Below, piece by piece: positions 6,995 through 15,407 of a stretch of 17,038 nt of DNA. Position numbers and translations under genes: made by a program. The stretch covers positions 1-17,038 of the forward strand of contig SXSX01000024.1 of the NCBI GenBank assembly GCA_005793295.1, given 5' to 3'. This DNA is from Burkholderiales bacterium (lineage in GTDB: Bacteria > Pseudomonadota > Gammaproteobacteria > Burkholderiales > Burkholderiaceae_C). The first letter of the stretch is position 1. Every line of letters begins with the position of its first letter. The notes under the pieces are model-generated. The model did not search any database. It saw only the letters and a program-made list of their open reading frames with translations, and was not told the origin of the DNA.

Positions 6995-7393
6995 ATGACT
7001 TTGCTTTACCTGCTTGACACTAACACAGTTAGCAACATCATCAAACGCCAACCACAAGTGACCCGGCGTTTGCTGGCTGTGCCAATGCATAGCGTTTGCA
7101 TATCTTCCATCACGGCCGGTGAGATAGCGTTTGGGCTGGCAAAACGCCCAGAGGCAGTTGCGCTTAAAGCGGTGGTGAATGAATTTTTGCGTCATATAGA
7201 AGTGCTACCTTGGGATGATGCCGTGGCTCAAACTTACGGAGTACTTCGCGCTCGGTTGCAAAGTAAGGGGACACCATTGGCTGCACTAGATACGCAAATT
7301 GCGGCGCATGCGCTGCATACAAAGACAACTTTGGTCAGTAGCGATAAAGCATTTACATATGTCACTCAGTTACAAGTTGAAGACTGGCTTTAG
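6995..7393 (+). CDS. vapC: VapC-type PIN-domain ribonuclease toxin
   Basis: This 132-residue PIN-domain toxin is expected to cleave tRNA or other structured RNA with Mg2+ or Mn2+ when released from VapB. The four acidic positions are visible: D8 in LLDTN, E43 in ITAGEI, D99 in LAALDTQIAAHA and D117 in LVSSD. The last replaces the more frequent Asn of the VTNN motif but keeps an acidic side chain. ATG 6995 begins the PIN fold directly, 8 bases after the antitoxin stop; a TTG at 6983 overlapping that stop (TTGA) is an alternative. Length and order are normal, so the pair looks intact. Confidence 0.93.
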   Translation: MTLLYLLDTNTVSNIIKRQPQVTRRLLAVPMHSVCISSITAGEIAFGLAKRPEAVALKAVVNEFLRHIEVLPWDDAVAQTYGVLRARLQSKGTPLAALDTQIAAHALHTKTTLVSSDKAFTYVTQLQVEDWL

Positions 7394-7413
7394 GCCCATA
7401 AATTCATAGCCAC

Positions 7414-9438
7414 TTGCCTTTTACTGAGATATCCCACTTGAATCCTCCACAAGTCAGACCTTCGCGGGCCTTTTATTCTTCACGAATTACGGAGTTTGTC
7501 CGTTCTGAGCCAGGCTCTGTTCTAGGCCGACTGACTGAAAACAGCGGTTTTTCGATTGAAACAACGCAACGCGATGCGTGGCGATCAGAAATCACCATCC
7601 TGCAGAAAGAGCTTGTTCTTTTTTCAGGCAGGGGTTCGATTTATTTTGAATTTTCTGTTCCGCGACTTGGCAAACGCATTGATGCTTTGGTTTTGATTGA
7701 TCACGTAATCTTTGTAATTGAGTTTAAAGTCGGCGAAAGTCTTTTTAATCGCTTAGCGGTTGACCAAGTTTGGGACTATGCCCTCGATCTAAAGAATTTT
7801 CATGAAACCAGTCACCACTGCGCTATTGCGCCGCTTTTGGTCGCTACAAATACAAAAAATGTGAATGGCGTTGTGTCGATAAGTCATCACAACGATGGTG
7901 TTCTGGACCCGATCAAAACCTCACCCGAATTTTTAGAAGAAACGATCGCCACCGTCTTGCAACTCAGTGCTGGTGAAGTAATCGATGCATCAAAATGGGA
8001 AAATGGACGATACCGCCCAACACCCACCATCATTGAAGCTGCGTCTGCTCTTTATGGGAACCACTCCGTAGCAGATCTTTCTCGCAGCGATGCGGGCGAA
8101 AAGAATTTAGCTCGAACATCCGTGACCATTGCCAATCTGATTTCGGAGGCTCAATCAAAACAAAAAAAAGCGATTTGTTTTGTCACAGGTGTTCCAGGTG
8201 CTGGCAAAACTTTGGTTGGGCTAGATGTAGCAACTAAACACATGGATGCCAAAAGTGATTTGCATAGCGTTTACTTGTCTGGTAACGGCCCACTGGTTTC
8301 TATTTTGAGAGAGGCACTAACACGCGACGAGGTAGCGCGCAAGAAAGCTGTTGGTCAAAAACTTCGCAAAGGTGAGGCACGAAAAGCTGTTGATGCATTT
8401 ATCCAGAACGTGCATCATTTTCGTGATGCTTACCTAGCTGACGAACAACCTCCGGTAGACCATGTGGTGATCTTCGACGAAGCACAACGTGCCTGGACAT
8501 TGGAACAAACTACACAGTTCATGGCACGTAAAAAAGGACTTCCAGACTTCAACCGGTCCGAGCCTGATTTCCTGATTTCATGTTTAGATCGCCACTCTGA
8601 CTGGTCAGTAGTAATTTGCCTTGTTGGTGGCGGTCAAGAGATCAACACAGGCGAGGCTGGGATTGGGGAATGGTTACGAGCTATCCATGATCACTACCCA
8701 GAATGGGAAGTGCATATTTCGCCACATCTTCAAGATTCTGAATATGGGACTGGAGAAGCATTAGCGATTTTGAAAAGCCGACAGAATATTCACTTTAACG
8801 AAGACCTTCACTTGGCGGTATCAATGCGATCATTTCGCGCCGAGCACGTTTCAACATTTGTAAAGCACTTATTGGATCGTAAGCATGAAAGTGCACATGA
8901 CGTTTTAAAGCAGGTGCTGCCGCGTTACCCCATCGTTGTTACAAGAGGTTTGGACAAAGCCAAAACTTGGCTTAGAGAAAAAGCCCGTGGCAACGAGCGT
9001 TTTGGAATGGTGGTTTCTTCGCAAGCCCAGCGCTTAAAACCGCACGCTATTGACGTCAAGTCACCGATGGATCCTATTCATTGGTTCTTAGATGACAAGA
9101 CCGACGTGCGATCTTCATATTATTTAGAGGATGTCGCAACAGAATTTCACGTCCAAGGGTTGGAGCTGGATTGGGCTTGCGTCGTTTGGGATGCGGATCT
9201 TCGCTTTGGCGTTGATGACTGGGAATACCGCTCTTTTGTCGGAAGTAAGTGGCAAAAAATACATCTCTCTCATCGCCAGATGTATTTGAAAAATGCTTAC
9301 CGTGTATTGCTCACACGCGCTCGCCAGGGGATGGTGATTGTTGTCCCACCTGGTGACTCAAACGACCCTACACGCGACCCATTGTTTTATGATCCCATTT
9401 ACTCATATCTTTTAGGTCTTGGATTGAAAGAAATTTAA
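7414..9438 (+). CDS. PD-(D/E)XK nuclease-like domain fused to a DUF2075/SF1-type helicase domain, putative defence protein
   Basis: Residues 1-130 show a PD-(D/E)XK-like nuclease core: E79, D90 (KRID), E103-x-K105 (IEFKVG) and Q118. An NTPase/helicase part follows, with Walker A GVPGAGKT at 259-266, Walker B VIFDEAQ with D355-E356, GGGQEINTGE at 405-414, MRSF at about 471-474, QGLELD at 581-586, and a motif VI-like YRVLLTRAR at 629-637. This order matches DUF2075 (Schlafen-type) helicases, which are often found near toxin-antitoxin, restriction and other defence genes. An in-frame stop at 7399 and the lack of a nearby in-frame ATG make TTG 7414 the best start (TTG 7438 is another), with no clear ribosome-binding site. 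It starts 20 bases after vapC and may be co-transcribed. It is more A+T-rich than the flanking genes, suggesting transfer. Antiphage activity is inferred, not shown. Confidence 0.8.
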   Translation: MPFTEISHLNPPQVRPSRAFYSSRITEFVRSEPGSVLGRLTENSGFSIETTQRDAWRSEITILQKELVLFSGRGSIYFEFSVPRLGKRIDALVLIDHVIFVIEFKVGESLFNRLAVDQVWDYALDLKNFHETSHHCAIAPLLVATNTKNVNGVVSISHHNDGVLDPIKTSPEFLEETIATVLQLSAGEVIDASKWENGRYRPTPTIIEAASALYGNHSVADLSRSDAGEKNLARTSVTIANLISEAQSKQKKAICFVTGVPGAGKTLVGLDVATKHMDAKSDLHSVYLSGNGPLVSILREALTRDEVARKKAVGQKLRKGEARKAVDAFIQNVHHFRDAYLADEQPPVDHVVIFDEAQRAWTLEQTTQFMARKKGLPDFNRSEPDFLISCLDRHSDWSVVICLVGGGQEINTGEAGIGEWLRAIHDHYPEWEVHISPHLQDSEYGTGEALAILKSRQNIHFNEDLHLAVSMRSFRAEHVSTFVKHLLDRKHESAHDVLKQVLPRYPIVVTRGLDKAKTWLREKARGNERFGMVVSSQAQRLKPHAIDVKSPMDPIHWFLDDKTDVRSSYYLEDVATEFHVQGLELDWACVVWDADLRFGVDDWEYRSFVGSKWQKIHLSHRQMYLKNAYRVLLTRARQGMVIVVPPGDSNDPTRDPLFYDPIYSYLLGLGLKEI

Positions 9439-9497
9439 ATCCTTCGAACAGACTATAAGGAAAACGCATTTAGTCTGACATAACAAAAATGCAAGTT

Positions 9498-9513
9498 CAC
9501 AGTAGCTGCTGTG
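9498..9513 (+). terminator. Short stem-loop after the nuclease-helicase gene
   Basis: CACAG at 9498-9502 pairs with CTGTG at 9509-9513, extended by one T-G wobble around an AGCT loop, and is followed by CTGAGTTTTATT. It lies in the 185-base gap between convergent genes, about 60 bases past the stop. The stem is short, so this is a weak candidate. I see no other gene in this gap. Confidence 0.3.
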
Positions 9514-9623
9514 CTGAGTTTTATTGCTATGAGTGGAAGCATAAGGACATATAAATCTGCCTAAGAATGCCTCAGTGGCAACGGATGTGAATACTCTGGT
9601 TTCGCAACTGCGCACAGTAATTA

Positions 9624-11633
9624 CTACAACCGCATTCCCAAAACCCGTCCCTCATAAATCGCATGCACCGCTAAGCGCGCGGCGACGTTATCGCCGGCTT
9701 GGTGGCTGGCAAGTCCGGCTCCGTTGAGTTCATGTGCCAGCTGGTTGTCGGGGTCATTGGTGGTGGCCAATACCAGCGCATCGGCGTCTATCCACGTTTC
9801 CTCACCTGTGAGCAGGTTACGCAGGGTGCCGCCTTGAGCCGTCCATTGCGTGAGGGCTGATTCGGTAAACCAGCGAGCGCCAAGGCGCTGTAAGCGGCTG
9901 CGAAGTGGGGCGTCGCCAGCGGTGCGTTGGATCCAAAACCCGACCATGGGCCACGAGGTGATGATCGTGACGGTGTGCCCGAGTTCTGCCAGATGCCAGG
10001 CGGTTCCTCCGCCACGCCAGTCGCCTGTGTCATCGAGCAAGATGACTTGCTTGCCCGGTCGCGCTGAGCGATTCATCACATCTTCAATGGAAAAAACGTT
10101 GGGCAGTTCGATGCCTGGCAACTGGTCTTGCGCTGGAAGTTGGCGTTGGAAGCCTGTTCCGGTGGGTTGTGATCCAGTGGTAATCACCAATTCATCTGCA
10201 GCTAAAGATTTTTGGAGTGTTTGAACTTCTAACGCATCGAGCGGAGTGTTGCGTTCGATAGAGACACCGAGCTGGGTTAATTGGCGCTCGTACCAATCGA
10301 GGAGTTCGAGTATTTGCCCGCGTCGGGGTTGCAGACCGGCCAAGCGAAATGCGCCGCCGAGTTGGGGTGTTGCTTCAACCAAGGTTACACGGTGGCCTCG
10401 TTCGGCGGCGACGCGGGCAGTCTCTAACCCTGCAGGCCCCGCGCCAATGACAAGAATCGTTTTTTTGGTTTTTGCAGGGGTGAATCTGTCGCCACCCCAT
10501 TCAAATTCGCGGCCTGCGGATGGGTTGACCAGGCATGAAATCCAATAATCTCGCGAGCGCCGCCCCCAGCACATTTGGTTGCATGAAATACAACCCCGAA
10601 CATCTTGGGGCCGACCGGCGCGGGCTTTGTTGGCTAAATGGGGGTCTGCAATTTGCCCGCGCACGATGCTGACCATGTCAGCTTGACCCGAAGCGATGGT
10701 GGTGTTTGCGCCTTCGGGCGTTCGGATGTGGCTTTCAGCCTGTACCCGAGCGTGTTGAACCACTTTTTTCAAAGCCTCTGCCAAAGGCGCTCCCAACTTA
10801 TCGGCAAATTGGAAGGTGGGCATCAGCTCAGGAAAATTAAAGTACCCGCCAGTACCGCAGCTGATGTAGTCGATCATGTGCCGTTGATCAAGCCATGCTG
10901 CAATCTCACACAAGGCATCAAGCTGCAAGGCCACCGGGGTGGATGTATCGATGCTGGCGTTGAGACCGATGATGAAGTCGTTGCCCACCGCGAGCCGAAT
11001 GCCTTGAATGATTTGAGTGGTAAATCGCAAACGGTTTTCTAAACTTCCCCCCCAGCGGTCGGTGCGGCGGTTGGTCCAAGGCAGCCAAAATTGTTCGATC
11101 AAACCGTTGTAGGCCCCATACAACTCGACCCCATCAAAGCCCGACTTTTGCGCCCGCACTGCGGCTGCAATAAAGCCGACGATGAGTTCTTGGATTTCAG
11201 CCTCCTGCATGGCGTGGCTTCCGTCGCTGTCATGGTAAGAGGGCAGACCTGACGGAGACCACGAAGGTTCAAACGAATTATCAAAGTCACCGTGCTGCCC
11301 CGCAGAGTAAAGCTGTTGGATCATCACAACGCCTTCGTCGTGGCAGGCATCGGTAATCACCTTCAGCGGCGCAATGATCGCGTCGTCGCTGTGGCGCATA
11401 TTGCCGCGGGTGAGCACGGCGGTGCGATGGATAGGAATTGGCTCCACCACAATCATCGCCGTACCGCCTTTGGCCCGTTCCAGGTAATACCCCAAATGCC
11501 GGGCTCCGGGCAAACCGTCCACCGCCATATTGGCCGTATGCGCTCCAAAAACGATGCGGTTTTTAAGCGTTTTGTGGCGCAATGTCAAAGGCGTAAAAAG
11601 TGCATTCATTACGACGAGGGGTTCAAGAGGCAT
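9624..11633 (-). CDS. Large NADH:flavin oxidoreductase of the trimethylamine dehydrogenase/dienoyl-CoA reductase type (second paralogue)
   Basis: This 669-residue enzyme has an N-terminal old-yellow-enzyme FMN barrel (about 1-340; FTPLTL..KTLKNRIVFGAH, YGAYNGLIEQF, RWGGSLENR), a linker Fe-S site CISCNQMC...C spaced C-x2-C-x3-C-x11-C as in bacterial 2,4-dienoyl-CoA reductase, and a C-terminal dinucleotide-binding domain (VIGAGPAGLETARVAAERGH). The cysteine that tethers 6-S-cysteinyl FMN in trimethylamine dehydrogenase is absent (AHT), so FMN should be non-covalent. The TMADH-like YGAH pocket reads YGAY. Oxidative N-demethylation of a secondary or tertiary amine is the likely role given its neighbours. 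It is the last gene of the minus-strand operon, 16 bases after its paralogue. ATG 11609 (MNALFTPL) is an alternative start; neither has a good ribosome-binding site. Confidence 0.85.
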   Translation of the reverse strand: MPLEPLVVMNALFTPLTLRHKTLKNRIVFGAHTANMAVDGLPGARHLGYYLERAKGGTAMIVVEPIPIHRTAVLTRGNMRHSDDAIIAPLKVITDACHDEGVVMIQQLYSAGQHGDFDNSFEPSWSPSGLPSYHDSDGSHAMQEAEIQELIVGFIAAAVRAQKSGFDGVELYGAYNGLIEQFWLPWTNRRTDRWGGSLENRLRFTTQIIQGIRLAVGNDFIIGLNASIDTSTPVALQLDALCEIAAWLDQRHMIDYISCGTGGYFNFPELMPTFQFADKLGAPLAEALKKVVQHARVQAESHIRTPEGANTTIASGQADMVSIVRGQIADPHLANKARAGRPQDVRGCISCNQMCWGRRSRDYWISCLVNPSAGREFEWGGDRFTPAKTKKTILVIGAGPAGLETARVAAERGHRVTLVEATPQLGGAFRLAGLQPRRGQILELLDWYERQLTQLGVSIERNTPLDALEVQTLQKSLAADELVITTGSQPTGTGFQRQLPAQDQLPGIELPNVFSIEDVMNRSARPGKQVILLDDTGDWRGGGTAWHLAELGHTVTIITSWPMVGFWIQRTAGDAPLRSRLQRLGARWFTESALTQWTAQGGTLRNLLTGEETWIDADALVLATTNDPDNQLAHELNGAGLASHQAGDNVAARLAVHAIYEGRVLGMRL

Positions 11634-11649
11634 GGTGAACTTTGAAAAA

Positions 11650-13707
11650 TCACAATTCTTTGGCTAATCTCAAAGCATCGTAGATGGCTGCATGCGTGTT
11701 GCGTGCAGAAATAGCGTCTCCAATGCGAAAGAGCTGGAACTTTCCGCTTTTGTTGGATTGAACGGTCTGCGGTTTGCCTGCAATCAAGTCGGTGTAATTC
11801 ACCGCGCCCGCATTGCTCGACAATGGTTTGAGCTCAAAGTACAGATCTTCCAGCGGCAGCGTGCCGTGGTTCACGACGACTTGGTCCACCACGCGCTCTT
11901 TGCGTACGCCGCCGTAGTCACTTCCCAATACGGCCAGTAGCTTGCCCGTTTGTGTGGGGTGGCGCTCTACGGATTCAAGGCGAAAGGTGACAGTGAAGGT
12001 AACGTCTAGTTTTTGCAAACTGCGCATATAGGGCACCAAGTTCATTGCCATGACTTCCGGCGAGAAACTTCGGTCGGGTGTCATGACTTCTAAGGTGGCA
12101 CCAGTCTGCGCGATCACGTCAGCGGCTTGCAAAGCGGCATGGTCGCCAGCATCGTCGTACAAGAGAACATGCTTGCCGGGCTTGGCGTCGCCACTCAAAA
12201 TGTCCCAGGCCGAAACCACCAAATCATTGCCTGCGCTCAAGACTTCGGTGTGGGGCAAGCCGCCTGTAGCGATGATGACGACATCGGGTTTTTCTGCCAA
12301 GACGGTAGATGAATCAGCCAAGGTGTTAAAGCGAAATGAAACCCCTTGTTCTTCACAGCGGGCCATGCGCCAGTCGATGATGCTGATCATCTCTTTGCGC
12401 CGATGGCTTAGTGCGGTTAATCGAATTTGTCCGCCGGGTTTGGAAGCGGCTTCCAAAACCACCACGTGGTGACCGCGCTCGGACGCCACCCGCGCCGCCT
12501 CAAGCCCCGACGGCCCCGCACCAACGACAACGATTTTTCTGGGGCTTGGGGTTTTTTCCAAAGTGTGGGGCATGGTGAGTTCACGCCCGGTCGCCGGGTT
12601 GTGAATGCAGTAAGCCTCACCGCCTTGGTAAATGCGGTCTAAACAAAAGTTTGCACCAACGCAAGGGCGAATCGTGTCTTCTCTGCCGATCATGATTTTT
12701 CGCACGATGTGGGGATCAGCCATATGGGCGCGGGTCATTCCCACCATATCGAGCTTGCCCGACTCAATGGCAAAGCGGGCCGTATTGACGTCTTGGATTT
12801 TTGCGCCGTGAAAGATGGGGATGTCGAGTTGTTGGCGAATGCCACCCGCAAAATCCAAGTGGGGCGCACTGCGCATGCCTTGTACCGGAATGACGTCGGT
12901 GAGACCGGCATCGGTATCAATATGGCCGCGAATGATGTTGAGAAAATCAACCATGCCAGACTTGGCTAAGTACCGCGCAATACCCAGACCTTCATCGGCA
13001 GTAATACCGCCGGGGCGCACTTCATCAGCCACGCCGCGAACGCCCAATATAAATTCCTTGCCGACGCGTTCGCGGATGGCTTTGATCACCTCCAAGGTAA
13101 ACCGCACCCGGTTTTCCATCGCTCCACCAAACGGCGCATCTAAGGTATTGGTAGAAGGAGACCAGAACTGGTCCATCAAGTGCCCGTAGGCCTCCAGCTC
13201 TAACCCATCCACCCCCGCAGCGTGCATGCGTTCAGCCGCATCAGCGTAGTCTTTGATGATGCGATCAATGTCCCAGTCTTCCATTTTTTTGGGGAATGCG
13301 CGGTGCGATGCTTCTCGGTGGTGTGAGGGTGACACCACCGGAAGCCAATCGGCTTTGGACCAGCTGGTGCGACGGCCCAAATGGGTAAGTTGGATCATCA
13401 CTGCAGCGCCATGTTCGTGGCAAGCGTCGGTGAGGTCTTTCATCCACGGAACGACCTCGTCTTTGTAGGCCAAGATGTTGTTGAATACGGGCGGACTGTC
13501 GCGGGAGACGGCGGCTGAGCCCGCTGTCATGGTGAGCGCGATTCCGGCTTTGGCCCGTTCAACGTGGTATGCCCGGTAGCGCTCTTTGGGCATTCCGTTT
13601 TCGGGGTAGGCCGGCTCATGCGAGGTGATCATGATGCGGTTTTTCAACCGCAGATGCTTGAGCTGAAAGGGCTGCAAAAGGGGGTCGTTGGGGTTTGCGC
13701 TTGCCAT
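11650..13707 (-). CDS. Large NADH:flavin oxidoreductase, N-methylproline-demethylase-like, with an incomplete Fe-S motif
   Basis: The 685 residues have an old-yellow-enzyme FMN barrel (LKNRIMITSHEPAY; YGHLMDQFWSPSTN; FGGAMENR), a cysteine-rich linker and a nucleotide-binding domain (VVVGAGPSGLEAARVASERGH). The linker reads CVGANFC, then a cysteine 12 residues later: the second of the four usual Fe-S cysteines is alanine (codon 12652-12654). From memory, it most resembles the large flavoenzymes annotated as N-methylproline demethylases in proline-betaine pathways (Stc4/HpbA type), which seem to share the CVGA sequence. It also lacks the covalent-FMN cysteine of trimethylamine dehydrogenase (SHE instead of PHC). 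GAGGAA at 13713-13718 lies 5 bases before the ATG. It starts 24 bases after the MttB-like gene and precedes its paralogue. Oxidative removal of an N-methyl group as formaldehyde is the expected chemistry; the substrate is inferred. Confidence 0.85.
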   Translation of the reverse strand: MASANPNDPLLQPFQLKHLRLKNRIMITSHEPAYPENGMPKERYRAYHVERAKAGIALTMTAGSAAVSRDSPPVFNNILAYKDEVVPWMKDLTDACHEHGAAVMIQLTHLGRRTSWSKADWLPVVSPSHHREASHRAFPKKMEDWDIDRIIKDYADAAERMHAAGVDGLELEAYGHLMDQFWSPSTNTLDAPFGGAMENRVRFTLEVIKAIRERVGKEFILGVRGVADEVRPGGITADEGLGIARYLAKSGMVDFLNIIRGHIDTDAGLTDVIPVQGMRSAPHLDFAGGIRQQLDIPIFHGAKIQDVNTARFAIESGKLDMVGMTRAHMADPHIVRKIMIGREDTIRPCVGANFCLDRIYQGGEAYCIHNPATGRELTMPHTLEKTPSPRKIVVVGAGPSGLEAARVASERGHHVVVLEAASKPGGQIRLTALSHRRKEMISIIDWRMARCEEQGVSFRFNTLADSSTVLAEKPDVVIIATGGLPHTEVLSAGNDLVVSAWDILSGDAKPGKHVLLYDDAGDHAALQAADVIAQTGATLEVMTPDRSFSPEVMAMNLVPYMRSLQKLDVTFTVTFRLESVERHPTQTGKLLAVLGSDYGGVRKERVVDQVVVNHGTLPLEDLYFELKPLSSNAGAVNYTDLIAGKPQTVQSNKSGKFQLFRIGDAISARNTHAAIYDALRLAKEL

Positions 13708-13731
13708 GGCAGTTCCTCGTTAATTACTCAT

Positions 13732-15297
13732 TCAATACCATTGATCGGGCATGGATGCTTTTTTTCTCTCCATGTAGTCCCGAATCGATTCATCTAAAGC
13801 AGGATCCATGGTTGGCGCTGCGTAATCGGCCAACGATTGTTTCCAGCGTTTGTTCGCCCGCTTTGCCGAATCGCTTTCTCCGGCCTCGGTCCACGACTCA
13901 AAAGGCGTGTCGTCTGAGATCGTGGAGTCATAAAAGGCCGTGGTGTAGTTGGCCATGGTGTGCGAACTTCCAAGGTAATGTCCTCCGGGCGTCACTTCTT
14001 GGAAGGCGCTCATGGCCAAACTGTTGTCATCCACTGAAACGCCGCCGATATAGCTGTGCAGTGCACCGCAGAAATCCGCATCCATCATAAATTTCTCGTA
14101 GCTCATCGATAACAAGCCGTCGAGAAAACCGGCAGAGTGCAAGATGAAGTTGGCACCGCAGTGAATAGCCGAGAGCATGGACATGACGCTTTCTTGCATC
14201 GCCTGGCCATCAGGGAGCTTGGACGTCGTAAACGAGCCCGCACAGCGCAGTGGCAAATTCAATCGCCTTGCGAGTTGACCCACCACCATCGAGCCGATCG
14301 CCGGCTCAGGCGTGCCAAAGGTAGGCGAGCCAGAGCGCAGCGACATGCTGGAGAGAAAATTACCGTAAATGACGGGTGCGCCGGGGCGTTCGAGCTGCGT
14401 CATCGCACAGCCCACCATGGTTTCTGCGTGCGCTTGGGCAATCGCGCCCGCGTTGGTCACCGGCCCCATCGCCCCTCCCAAAATAAACGGCACGATCACC
14501 GCAGCTTGGTTTGCCCGAGCGTAGGCCCGCGCTGACTTGGTAATCGTTCCGTCCCACAACAGCGGAGAGTTCACATTGACATTACCCAAAATCACGCAGT
14601 TTTGATCGACAAACTCACGCCCAAAAAGCAAGCGACTCATTTCGATCGAATCTTCTGCGCGTTCTTGCGAGGTGATAGAGCCCATGTAGGCCTTGTCAGA
14701 AAATCGCATGTGGGCATAAACCATATCGAGGTGCCGCTTGTTGACGGGAATATCAGTGGGCTCACAAACGGTGCCGCCGCTGTGGTGCAGCCACGGTGTG
14801 TTGTAAGTCAACTTCACAAAATTCTGAAAATCTTCCAAGGTGCCGTATCGGCGTCCCCGGTCCAGGTCCATCACAAAGGGCGATCCATACGACGGAGCAA
14901 ACACGACGTTGTTACCGCCAATCTGAACCGAGTGGGCTGGGTTGCGGGCGTGCTGGGTGAATTCTTTGGGTGCGGTTTTGAGAATCTCACGCAGGTGTCC
15001 TGGCTCAAAACGCACCCGCATACCGTCTACTTTGGCGCCTGATTTTTTAAACATCGCCAACGTCTCATCGTCATCGCGAATATCCAGACCCACTTCGGCC
15101 AAGATGCGGTCCGCTGTCGCTTCGATCTTGAGTAAGCTCTCCTCGCCCATGATGTCGTAGGTGGGGATGACGCGTTTGATATAGGCTGGCCCCGTTGGTT
15201 TGGCATTGGGGTCGCGCCGCTCTCGTGCGCCTGTTCGGCGTCCGTGCTTTGCGGGCGCGGCTGAAGGCGATAAAGTTTGGGTATCAGATTCACTCAT
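13732..15297 (-). CDS. MttB/MtgB-family (trimethylamine methyltransferase-like) protein, non-pyrrolysine
   Basis: This 521-residue TIM-barrel protein carries MttB-family landmarks: NTPWLHHSGGTVCEPTDIPVNKRHLDM (in parts, 166-192), LGNVNVNSPLLWD around 237-249, the SGSPTFGTPEP block at 322-332, and the C-terminal GGHYLGSSHT (438-447) with a W/G-E-S tail. The frame runs through with no internal TAG, so it is a non-pyrrolysine member like MtgB (glycine betaine), MtpB (proline betaine) or MtcB (carnitine). These move a methyl group from a quaternary amine to a corrinoid protein; no such partner is seen here. Residues 1-36 form a charged, disordered-looking extension. ATG 15297 is chosen because CCGGAG at 15306-15311 precedes it; an upstream ATG at 15387 would consume the divergent promoter. 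It heads the three-gene operon. Confidence 0.9.
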   Translation of the reverse strand: MSESDTQTLSPSAAPAKHGRRTGARERRDPNAKPTGPAYIKRVIPTYDIMGEESLLKIEATADRILAEVGLDIRDDDETLAMFKKSGAKVDGMRVRFEPGHLREILKTAPKEFTQHARNPAHSVQIGGNNVVFAPSYGSPFVMDLDRGRRYGTLEDFQNFVKLTYNTPWLHHSGGTVCEPTDIPVNKRHLDMVYAHMRFSDKAYMGSITSQERAEDSIEMSRLLFGREFVDQNCVILGNVNVNSPLLWDGTITKSARAYARANQAAVIVPFILGGAMGPVTNAGAIAQAHAETMVGCAMTQLERPGAPVIYGNFLSSMSLRSGSPTFGTPEPAIGSMVVGQLARRLNLPLRCAGSFTTSKLPDGQAMQESVMSMLSAIHCGANFILHSAGFLDGLLSMSYEKFMMDADFCGALHSYIGGVSVDDNSLAMSAFQEVTPGGHYLGSSHTMANYTTAFYDSTISDDTPFESWTEAGESDSAKRANKRWKQSLADYAAPTMDPALDESIRDYMERKKASMPDQWY

Positions 15298-15407
15298 GAT
15301 GCTTGCTCCGGTCAATGGCTGTGATTTAAAATAATAATGCTGATAGTAGAGTGAATTCTCCGTTTCGTCATCCCAATAGTTTTTCATCCTTAGAATAAAC
15401 TCAGCTT
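15298..15407. promoter_or_regulatory. Divergent promoter region between the MttB-like operon and its LysR regulator
   Basis: This 110-base AT-rich gap separates two divergent genes, the classic place for a LysR-type operator. On the plus strand TAGAAT at 15391-15396 could be a -10 for the regulator, very close to its start. On the minus strand an AT-rich TATTAT-like stretch near 15330-15340 could serve the operon. I found no convincing T-N11-A dyad, so the exact binding site is not called. Confidence 0.5.

Noticed and set aside
6779..7195. 138-residue minus-strand frame across vapB and vapC
   Set aside because: It is a shadow of two well-recognised plus-strand genes and resembles no family I know.
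9412..9615. 67-residue minus-strand frame in the gap between the helicase and flavoenzyme genes
   Set aside because: No ribosome-binding site, no recognisable domain, and it overlaps the helicase 3' end; more likely chance in AT-rich DNA.
9616..9625. Perfect 10-base palindrome AGTAATTACT at the flavoenzyme stop codon
   Set aside because: It is short and AT-rich, has no loop for a terminator and no T-run, so it may be chance.
14602..15042. 146-residue plus-strand frame inside the MttB-like gene
   Set aside because: It is a shadow of a long conserved gene on the other strand.
13732..15297. Pyrrolysine-containing trimethylamine methyltransferase
   Set aside because: The reading frame has no internal TAG and no pyl genes are in the window.
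15298..15387. Longer N-terminus of the MttB-like protein starting at 15387
   Set aside because: It would leave only 20 bases to the divergent regulator start and no room for promoters. The extra residues are unlike family N-termini, and ATG 15297 has a good ribosome-binding site.
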